From: Flavobacteriales bacterium
Lineage (GTDB): Bacteria > Bacteroidota > Bacteroidia > Flavobacteriales_F > PHOS-HE28
Assembly (NCBI GenBank): GCA_023957375.1
Contig: JAMLHB010000002.1
Location: forward strand, 1,153,127 to 1,217,126
DNA length: 64,000 nucleotides
Direction of reading: 5' to 3'
The position numbers were made by a program, and so were the translations under genes. Under the pieces are notes generated by a model, which searched no databases, was not told where the DNA came from, and worked only from the letters and a program-made list of their open reading frames with translations. Shown in pieces: positions 35,366 to 42,615 of the stretch (the stretch's first letter is position 1; each line of letters starts with the position of its first letter).

Positions 35366-38300
35366 TTACCTCCCCACCACTAATTTCCCTTGCCAAAGGC
35401 GCGCCTTGGAAGTGGTGATCAGGCACACATACGTGCCCGGCTGAACGTCGGCGAGCGGTAGCCATGTCTTGCCGGTAAACCGCAGCTCCTGTACCACCAC
35501 GCGCCCGGTGATGTCCAGCACGCGCAAGGTGCAATCCTCATCAGCAAAGCCCTGCACCAGCACTTCCGATGTGGCGGGGTTGGGTTGTAAAGCAGGCTGC
35601 GCCGTTGGGGAAGCATCCGGCCCTTCCGCCACGGGTTGCATCATCATTTTCGGCCCTCCATGGCCGGTGCATTGCAGCATGGCCGCCTCCACATCGTCCC
35701 ACGTGTAGGTGCCGTCGAGCACGGAACGTTCCGTTTGGGTGTAGCACAGAATGGTGGACAGCAGCGCTTGCTCCCCTGTATCGACCGGTTGGGGGATGGC
35801 TTGCATTTGCGCGATGGCATCGTCGTACTTGCCGGCGGCGCGGGTGATCTGGGCGCGTTCCAAGCGCGTGTAGAAGATGAAGTCGTCCTGTCCCTCCGCC
35901 GCAGCGCCGATGCGGGCGTCCTCCATAGCGGTCATCATGCCCCAATAGCTGTCCAGTACGGCATTGTCCGTGGCCGTGCTGAGCTGTCCTTTTTCCAGCG
36001 CATCGCCATAGCTCTCCAACATCAGGCTATGGCCGTACCCAAGCAGGAATTTCTCCTGGTCGTTCGGTTCCGGCAACGGGTTGGCCAGCAGGGCATGGAA
36101 AGCGTCCATGGCCAGCAGTTCATTGTTGGGCAGGCTGTCGTTGTAGCCCAGCTCCAAGGCTTCCAGGCTGGCTACGTTCAACGCCACCGGCAAGGAATCA
36201 GCGCCCAATACCACCGCACACCCGGCGCAGTCGTCCATCAGGCCGGGCAACGGCGCACCGGAAATCTCGCTGCTTCCACCTGGGACCGCAAGCGGCACCT
36301 GCCCGCAGGTGAACTCGGGACTGCTGGAGGGGTCAACGAATTGCAGCGGCGCCCCGCAAGTGGTGATGGAATAGTCCGCGCTGGTGAGGGGTGTGCCCAC
36401 CGTGCCGTTCCAATTGTTCTTGCGCGCTTGTTGCGGGATGCCGTAAGGCTGGCACAGGAAGGTTCCATAAAGGCTTTTCTGCATGCCGGCGACCATGGGC
36501 TTTAGGCTGTTGTAGCCCAGGTCCAAGTACACGTTGTTGGCCAGCTGGCACCAGATGGTCGTTCCGTTTTTCACGGCGGTAACGGGGTCGTGCCCGCTGT
36601 GGTTGTCGTCCATGTGCAGGGTGCCGCCATGGTGGACCTTGAAGCCGTAGCGCTTGTTCAGGCCCACTGAGCCGCACGCCACCACGGCCCTGGCCTCCCC
36701 AACGGAGAGCCCGATCGCATTGTAGTTGAAGGCGGGGTTCCAAACGTTCAGGGTGGAGCTTCCTTGGAAGCTTACGCCCGTGCCCGAGTTTCTCCGGGCA
36801 CTGCAATCATACAGGTAGGAGGTGTGTGCCATTTGCACGGCGATCAGCCCATCATTGCAATTATCGAACGCGCAGCCGGTGGCGATGATCCCCTTGTCAT
36901 GGACATACATGCCGGTGTTGCAGTCGAGGAAATTGCACTGGTCGGCCGAGATGTAGTTCCCCAAGGTGGTGTTGTAGCTGTATACGCCGTAAGCCCCTTT
37001 GCTGAAGGTGCTGCCGTGGAGGTACACCAAGGGCTGCCCGTTCAGCCGCACCCCCCGGTGGGTGTTGCGCACCCCGGTGGTGCTGGTCACCGTGGCGTTG
37101 GTGAAGCTGATGGTGGCCGCTGCGGCCACGGGCGGCACGATGCGCGCATTGGACGCCAAGGTGGCCTTGGCATTGGCCAGTTTGAACTCCACCAACGATG
37201 CCGGGCCGTACAGGCTTTCCTGCTCCACGTGCAAAATGCGGTTGCCGGCACCCGTGCTTTGCAGGATGAAGCGTGTGTTCGCCCCGGCGGTCACATTGGT
37301 GCTGGGGTTGTCCGTGCTGGTGAACTTCACCAAGCCGTAGGTGGTGCTGGGGTCACCGTTGCGCGCAGGCGTAAAGGTGGCATTGGCCTGGATGTCCAGC
37401 ATGCCCGCGATCTCCAGCACGCTGTTGGCCGCCTCCATGTTGATGCGCGCATTGGGGTAGTACACCAAGCGTCCGTCGTTGCCGTTCACCACGTCCTCCT
37501 CAATGATCACCTGCCCGCCGGGCAGCACGTTCAGCACCGAGCCGCCCATCAGTTCCAGCTTGCCGCCGCGCTTTACGCGCAGCACCGCCCCGTTGCCCAC
37601 GTCCATGCGGCTGCCGCTTTCCAGCCTCAACGTGCTGCCGTTGTCCACCACAAAACCGCCTCCGGGCGCCAGGTTCAGCCAGGTGTTGGCCGGGCAGCGC
37701 ATCAGGGTGGGGCTGGTGAATACTTGTTGGCCGTTATAGGGCTGCGGTGCATCGCGCCGGGTGGCGGTGGTGCCGCGGTCCAGGGTGATGGTGTTCCCTG
37801 CCGTTACGTTGAGAGAATATCCGGTGCTGGTGGCCACCGGGTTCAATTGGATCTCGTCCGCGCACCAGCGCGCATCGTTGGTTACGTCCACATCGTCGAA
37901 ACGCACCTGCACTTGAATGGACCCATCCGCATACATCGTGTCCAGCTCCACCGAAACGCCGTTGAGGTAGATGCGGCGGAGGTTTTTGTTCGGTGTAACA
38001 TCATTGTTATACCCAACACTGTTCATCATGGTGGCGCTGCTTGGGTTGGTGCCCACGCCCACCTTGCGGTTGCCGCCGGGGGTGAAGACCTGGCGCGCAT
38101 TGCCCAACGTGTAAAGTCGGTCGTAAATGGCTCCGTTCACATCCTCCATGTCATTCAATCGGTGGTCCGCATAGGATAGCACAACATTCGCATTCAGGTC
38201 CAAGGCAACAAAATGGCGATCCGCCGAACCCGTGAAGGGGTTCTTTTGCCCACGTACGAATGGATATTTCGGACATTCCCAACAGACACAATACGTGGTG

Positions 38301-39700
38301 TCGACCGCGGCATTGAAGTGGATGTCGTAGTGCCCACTGGCATCAAGGGGCCTGAGGTAATCCCCGGGGCCACCATAAACTGCATTATAAGAGCTGGATT
38401 CCCGTACCTCTTTGTCGATCTGCAGGTACATCTGTAGGCCTGGCACGATGCCTTGGATGCAACCCCCTGGGTCCGGTTCATGGTTCCATTTATCAAATGG
38501 GTTCAAGTTGACGTTGATGCCTTGGTGGTTTTCCACCCAAAGGAACTCGGGATACTCGCTGGTGGGGTCGGTGAAGGGCAGCTTGATGCGGATGGCATCG
38601 CCGGTTTGCACGAAATCGCGGAGTGTGTAGGTGCCTGCCTGTGAGGGCAGGGAAGCATCCAGGTCACCGTTCACAAAGGCCGTGTTCGCGGCATTGCGGG
38701 CTGCTATTTCGTAGACGGAGCCCGCCGCCTTCCAGCCCATGCGCTGGCGGTCCCAGCCGTTCCAGGAAAGCAGGGATCCATTCCAAAGCCCCAAGTTGCT
38801 CCAGCCGCTGCTTTGTGCGATGAAATACTGGCTTCCATTAACATCCTTCCCACCGCCAGCCGTATGGAAATTATTGCTGCCATACAAGAGGTGGGCAAAC
38901 TCGTGCCGGGTAATGGTGATCGGCACCCTGTCATAGGCTCCAAAACTGCTGTACGAATTCATGCCATAACCAAGTATGGAAAGCCCGATGGGATTTGAAC
39001 TGGCGAAACCGGTTCCATTGTTGCCGCGCCTATTTCGCCAAATGATCATCACGTGGTCAAACTTCCTGGGGGTTTCCGTGCTTGGATGAAGTTTGGGAAG
39101 TCCAGGGCCAGTAAGGGGGTCGTTGTAGCTGCCGATCGTCCATCGGTCGAAATCATTTATGGAGTTGTAGCCATGCGCCGTGCTGATGGTATTGCCCAAG
39201 GCGCTGTCAACTGCGGCAAATACATCCCCAAGGGACACGACGCTGTCCGGGGTGTAGACTTGGAAGACACCGTGATTGGAAGGGGCTTGCAAATAATCGC
39301 CCAAGGCGATGAAATTGCCGGAAGAGGCTTGCTGATAGTAGCGGGTGAACAAACCCGACGCTGGCCCTGTTGGCACATCCCAGTCAAAGAGGTTTTCGGA
39401 GGAGTCGGGGTTGTCCGCCCAAGTGGGCATCTGGTGCGCGGGCCAACCGGCAGTACCACCCGGCGGGGTGGGGTCGTAGATGGGATTGGCATAATTTACC
39501 TCCACGGGCACCACCAGGATCCGGACCATGCCGTTGGTGGGCATATACCAGCCATTCCAACTGGCATATGTTCCGCTCCCACCACCAAGCATCTGCTGCG
39601 GCGCTGGCGGGTCCACGAACTGGCATGCTTGACCCAATGCCGCAGTCAGCCCGATGCAGCCGACCAAGGCAGTGCTAAGGAATCTTTTGGAGTGTGGCAT
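35366..39700 (-). CDS. large secreted zinc metalloprotease with beta-helix region and T9SS type A sorting domain
   Basis: The 1444-residue protein has a signal peptide (ending AALGQA), then a metalloprotease-like domain with the zinc motif HEFAH (His266-Glu267-x2-His270, in ITRHEFAHLLYG) and a downstream FH. A long low-complexity parallel beta-helix-like region follows (LRLESGSRMDVGNGAVLRVK, GGSVLNVLPGGQVIIEEDV and right-handed repeats to about residue 1100). A helical linker precedes a C-terminal T9SS type A domain (LQPNPATSEVLVQGF ... GTYVCLITTSKARLWQGKLV). It is probably exported to the cell surface. ATG 39700 overlaps the end of the upstream gene by 26 bases. A decayed copy of its N-terminus lies at 40806-41351. 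Confidence 0.85.
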   Translation of the reverse strand: MPHSKRFLSTALVGCIGLTAALGQACQFVDPPAPQQMLGGGSGTYASWNGWYMPTNGMVRILVVPVEVNYANPIYDPTPPGGTAGWPAHQMPTWADNPDSSENLFDWDVPTGPASGLFTRYYQQASSGNFIALGDYLQAPSNHGVFQVYTPDSVVSLGDVFAAVDSALGNTISTAHGYNSINDFDRWTIGSYNDPLTGPGLPKLHPSTETPRKFDHVMIIWRNRRGNNGTGFASSNPIGLSILGYGMNSYSSFGAYDRVPITITRHEFAHLLYGSNNFHTAGGGKDVNGSQYFIAQSSGWSNLGLWNGSLLSWNGWDRQRMGWKAAGSVYEIAARNAANTAFVNGDLDASLPSQAGTYTLRDFVQTGDAIRIKLPFTDPTSEYPEFLWVENHQGINVNLNPFDKWNHEPDPGGCIQGIVPGLQMYLQIDKEVRESSSYNAVYGGPGDYLRPLDASGHYDIHFNAAVDTTYCVCWECPKYPFVRGQKNPFTGSADRHFVALDLNANVVLSYADHRLNDMEDVNGAIYDRLYTLGNARQVFTPGGNRKVGVGTNPSSATMMNSVGYNNDVTPNKNLRRIYLNGVSVELDTMYADGSIQVQVRFDDVDVTNDARWCADEIQLNPVATSTGYSLNVTAGNTITLDRGTTATRRDAPQPYNGQQVFTSPTLMRCPANTWLNLAPGGGFVVDNGSTLRLESGSRMDVGNGAVLRVKRGGKLELMGGSVLNVLPGGQVIIEEDVVNGNDGRLVYYPNARINMEAANSVLEIAGMLDIQANATFTPARNGDPSTTYGLVKFTSTDNPSTNVTAGANTRFILQSTGAGNRILHVEQESLYGPASLVEFKLANAKATLASNARIVPPVAAAATISFTNATVTSTTGVRNTHRGVRLNGQPLVYLHGSTFSKGAYGVYSYNTTLGNYISADQCNFLDCNTGMYVHDKGIIATGCAFDNCNDGLIAVQMAHTSYLYDCSARRNSGTGVSFQGSSTLNVWNPAFNYNAIGLSVGEARAVVACGSVGLNKRYGFKVHHGGTLHMDDNHSGHDPVTAVKNGTTIWCQLANNVYLDLGYNSLKPMVAGMQKSLYGTFLCQPYGIPQQARKNNWNGTVGTPLTSADYSITTCGAPLQFVDPSSSPEFTCGQVPLAVPGGSSEISGAPLPGLMDDCAGCAVVLGADSLPVALNVASLEALELGYNDSLPNNELLAMDAFHALLANPLPEPNDQEKFLLGYGHSLMLESYGDALEKGQLSTATDNAVLDSYWGMMTAMEDARIGAAAEGQDDFIFYTRLERAQITRAAGKYDDAIAQMQAIPQPVDTGEQALLSTILCYTQTERSVLDGTYTWDDVEAAMLQCTGHGGPKMMMQPVAEGPDASPTAQPALQPNPATSEVLVQGFADEDCTLRVLDITGRVVVQELRFTGKTWLPLADVQPGTYVCLITTSKARLWQGKLVVGR

Positions 39701-40493
39701 GGTAGCGTTGGTTTTGGTTGGTCCGTAGGGTGATGAAATAGGTGCCGGGCCCGAGCGTAGATACATCCAGCGGTCCTGTTGTGCCTGGGTACGCCAGCTC
39801 AAGAAGTTGGCGGCCGGCCACGTCCGAAATAAAGAGTTCCTGTACCCTGCTGCCAGGCGATTCGATATGCACTACGGCATGGGCAGGGTTAGGCCAAACC
39901 CGCAGCGTTGTCCTTCCGGAATCGTGCTCCGCTACCGCAATATCGTCCACGGCATCGAAATACACGGCGAATGCGAACAGGTACTCCGATAGGAAATCGA
40001 TCTGGACGCTATCCCGGATCAACATGCTGAGCATGCCGAAGTCCAAAGTGCCATCATTGAATTGGGAAAAGGCGAGCCCGTTCATGACGGCGAGGCCAAT
40101 ATGGCCTTGGTCGTACGGCAGGTATGGCGCGTGGAATAGGCTGGTATCCCAGGTGATGGTCATGGGCGGGGTCCAGTTGATCGCATCGATGATCGTCCCA
40201 TCGAAGTTGGGGAATTCAGTATATGGATATGCATGAATCTTTGTGGAGTCTCCATCCCAGTTCCATGTGAACACATTGAACCGGGTATAGTCAAGCTGAG
40301 CGTCACCCTCTCCAAGAGCATAATCTACCTGAGGTTGAAAATCGGAACCTACAGTTGCCGAGGTGTCATAAATCATCCATATCGTATCCCTCGCACCCGT
40401 ACCATCTTCAAAAGCCAAGTGGAAGCGCCATGTGGGTTGGGCGGTGGTGGTGCAGGCCAGGGCCAAAGCGAGCAGGAGGATCAAGTGGCGCAT
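39675..40493 (-). CDS. secreted T9SS cargo protein, copy A of a duplicated gene
   Basis: The 272-residue protein has a signal peptide (MRHLILLLALALACTTTAQ), a conserved beta-rich N-terminal part (WRFHLAFEDGTGARDTIW, FNVFTWNWDGDSTK) and a type A sorting domain at the end (RVWPNPAHAVVHIES ... LGPGTYFITLRT). It is paralogous to 41355-42170. Its stop overlaps the metalloprotease start, so the pair is translationally coupled. The function of the N-terminal domain is unknown. Confidence 0.85.
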   Translation of the reverse strand: MRHLILLLALALACTTTAQPTWRFHLAFEDGTGARDTIWMIYDTSATVGSDFQPQVDYALGEGDAQLDYTRFNVFTWNWDGDSTKIHAYPYTEFPNFDGTIIDAINWTPPMTITWDTSLFHAPYLPYDQGHIGLAVMNGLAFSQFNDGTLDFGMLSMLIRDSVQIDFLSEYLFAFAVYFDAVDDIAVAEHDSGRTTLRVWPNPAHAVVHIESPGSRVQELFISDVAGRQLLELAYPGTTGPLDVSTLGPGTYFITLRTNQNQRYHATLQKIP

Positions 40494-40503
40494 GGCAGGA
40501 GTG

Positions 40504-40649
40504 GTTGCTAAGGTTTGGACAAGGTAAGGGGATTTTTCGCTGCTTGGAGCTGGCATTTGCTCACAAATTCAGGCACACACTCGTCCGCATTTGCAACGCG
40601 GGCGAAGATCGAGGCACGCTATTAACCAGGGCAAACGCATCTAAATCCT
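40504..40649. repeat. 146-bp upstream repeat, copy A
   Basis: This sequence matches 42181-42326 at about 144 of 146 positions. It contains the minus-strand TACCTTGT box (40519-40526) upstream of the T9SS gene. It is more conserved than the coding regions it precedes. Confidence 0.85.
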
Positions 40650-40805
40650 CCCAACTCGCGCTCGGATGCCCGCGCGCGGCCATAGCGGTATCCCGGCGCT
40701 CGGGTCCGGCTTGTGGGTGGCCTGTGCGTCCCGAGTGCCCGGCCACTGATCCGCCTCTGGCGGGCTCCTGCTACTTTCGTCTTCATCCGGTTGCGGAAGG
40801 CCTTG
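40650..40805. other. non-coding remainder between duplication units
   Basis: GC-rich DNA with no credible gene. A GCGCGCGGCC word and a CCCGGCGCTCGGG-like stretch are the only structure seen. Confidence 0.4.
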
Positions 40806-41351
40806 TTACCTTGCCGGAGCACTACGCCCACAGCAGTGCCCATGCGGAAGGCCGGTTGAAGATGTTTTATGATGAGCGATGAAGCGGCCGGAGGCCAATG
40901 TGAAAGAGGGCACTCGGCACAGCCGAGCGCCGGTGGAGGTGTTCAACTGGAACACTCCTCCATTTGTCGGTGCGAGCAGGTAGTCGCCCAACAAGGTCAG
41001 GTTACCGGACGAAGCATCGTGCAAAAGCCTGGTAAGCATGGCTTGGGGCTGTCCTACACCCGCTGGCACGGGGTCCAATAGGTTTTGTGTTGGGTCCGAG
41101 TTGTTTACCCAATTGGGCAAGGCATGGGCGGGCCAGCTATCCGTTCCGTCGAGATGAGGGTCCAAATGGGTGGAGTCCGGATGATACTTCATCTCGACCA
41201 GGACGACCAAAGCACGTATTGTTCCCGACGTAGGCAGGGCCCATCCAAACCGGCTCTCATACAGGTCGCTTCGGGAACCACCACCCAATGGATCGTTGAT
41301 CGAATCCTCCACAACGCACTGTGCGGAAGCCCAGGTGGTTACAGCGCACAT
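40806..41351 (-). pseudogene. truncated copy of the metalloprotease N-terminus
   Basis: The frame starts ATG at 41351 and is similar over about 145 codons to the start of the 1444-residue protease: WALPTSGTIRALVVLVEMKY versus WYMPTNGMVRILVVPVEVNY, then DSWPAHALPNWVNNSDPTQN, and ASSGNLTLLGDYLLAPTNGG. It then loses similarity and stops before the HEXXH motif. It follows copy B of the cargo gene exactly as the intact protease follows copy A, so it is the decayed partner of a tandem duplication. Confidence 0.85.
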
Positions 41352-41354
41352 AGA

Positions 41355-42170
41355 CTAAGGACCCGACTTAATGAATTTGCCATTGTGGATGTAGTTTGAA
41401 TTGGATCGCAACCGAACGAAGTAGGGTCCATCAGGCCAGCTCTGGATCGGTACCATGGCCACGTTGGAGAAGCTGTGTGGCCCATGGATGAGGCGGCCCA
41501 TCACATCCACAACTTCCAGTTGACCGGATGTTTGGCCGGACAGGCGCACTTCCAGTTGCCCGTTCCATTGGCGTATGTAAAGCTGTGCTGATCGGTCTTC
41601 ATGGATCCCTATCGTTTGAACCAGGTGCGTAATGGTGAGGTGCGTAGGGAACAAGATGTCACCATAGTCTTCGACGGCAACTACACTATCCTCTTCCAAA
41701 ATGCTAAAAGCCGGTTCCGGAAAATCCATATTCCCCATCCACCAGAAATAGTTCCCACCCAATGCAGCATAGTTGATCGTGTCCGGATTCGGGAGAAATG
41801 AAGCATGCAACAAGGACCGGTCCCAGCGGATGGTTACCGGGTATTGGTAGTTGAACGCACGGATTTCAACCTCGCCACCGCCCATCCAAGGGAAGAGACT
41901 ATACGGGAATGCATTTGTCTTTGTTGAGTCCCCATCCCAGTTCATGAGCCATACATTGAACGCATCCAAATCCATTGTACATGCACCTTCGCCTAATTGA
42001 TAATCCACGTCGCCCAAATCCCATCCTTGAGTCGCCGTCGTATCCCAGACAAACCAGATGGTATCCCTCGCTCCCGTGCCATCCTCAAAGGCCAAGTGGA
42101 AGCGCCAAGTGGGTTGGGCGCTGGTGGTGCAGTCGAGGGCCAAGGCGAGGAGGAGAATTAAGTGGCGCAT
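41355..42170 (-). CDS. secreted T9SS cargo protein, copy B
   Basis: The 271-residue paralogue of 39675-40493 shares the signal peptide and the WRFHLAFEDGTGARDTIW start almost residue for residue, but the middle and the C-terminal domain are diverged. The end (GQLEVVDVMGRLIHGPHSFS ... GPYFVRLRSNSNYIHNG) looks like a type A sorting domain. Its downstream neighbour is the truncated protease. Confidence 0.83.
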   Translation of the reverse strand: MRHLILLLALALDCTTSAQPTWRFHLAFEDGTGARDTIWFVWDTTATQGWDLGDVDYQLGEGACTMDLDAFNVWLMNWDGDSTKTNAFPYSLFPWMGGGEVEIRAFNYQYPVTIRWDRSLLHASFLPNPDTINYAALGGNYFWWMGNMDFPEPAFSILEEDSVVAVEDYGDILFPTHLTITHLVQTIGIHEDRSAQLYIRQWNGQLEVRLSGQTSGQLEVVDVMGRLIHGPHSFSNVAMVPIQSWPDGPYFVRLRSNSNYIHNGKFIKSGP

Positions 42171-42180
42171 GGCGGAGGGT

Positions 42181-42326
42181 GTTGCTAAGGTTTAGACAAG
42201 GTAAGGGGATTTTTCGCTGCTTGGAGCTGGCATTTGCTCACAAATTCAGGCACACACTCGTCCGTATTTGCAACGCGGGCGAAGATCGAGGCACGCTATT
42301 AACCAGGGCAAACGCATCTAAATCCT
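42181..42326. repeat. 146-bp upstream repeat, copy B
   Basis: This is the second copy of the repeat at 40504-40649, in the same position relative to the paralogous gene. Two substitutions were seen (for example CGTCCGTATT versus CGTCCGCATT). Confidence 0.85.
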
Positions 42327-42349
42327 TGGTGAGGAAGCGAGAAGATGTG

Positions 42350-42502
42350 CGACCCACTCCGGGGTCGAGCCACGCTTTGTCGAGAGGATTCAACGTTGTA
42401 TGACCCGCTTCGGGGTCAAGGGGAGTGTTATGAACGTGACCCCGAACGGGGTCACACAGTGTCGCAATCGTACCCGGGAGGTACCGACCCCGGAGTGGGT
42501 CG
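42350..42502. repeat. four GGGTC hairpins in tandem
   Basis: CGACCCACTCCGGGGTCG (42350-42367), TGACCCGCTTCGGGGTCA (42401-42418), GTGACCCCGAACGGGGTCAC (42436-42455) and CGACCCCGGAGTGGGTCG (42485-42502) are related palindromes spaced 35-51 bases apart before the DUF5686 gene. The outer pair are each other's reverse complement. No gene lies between. Confidence 0.75.
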
Positions 42503-42575
42503 CACAGCACATCAACGTGCATGATAAGATGCGTTTGCCCTGCGCTATTAACGCGCACATTCCAACCCCTCCCGT

Positions 42576-42583
42576 TACTTTTC
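42576..42583 (+). promoter_or_regulatory. -7 promoter element TACTTTTC for the DUF5686 gene
   Basis: The match to TAnnTTTG is 7 of 8, 32 bases before the ATG at 42616. Confidence 0.4.
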
Positions 42584-42615
42584 CCCATCTTGCCCGTCCT
42601 AACGGAAACCGTTGC

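Noticed and set aside
36764..38179. 471-codon plus-strand frame opposite the metalloprotease gene
   Set aside because: Antisense shadow; the opposite strand encodes a protein with signal peptide, HEXXH and sorting domain.
40561..42588. Short minus-strand frames ending ALQMRTSVCLNL / ALQIRTSVCLNL
   Set aside because: They are carried by the duplicated 146-bp upstream block and lack a start signal; more likely repeat sequence than a gene.
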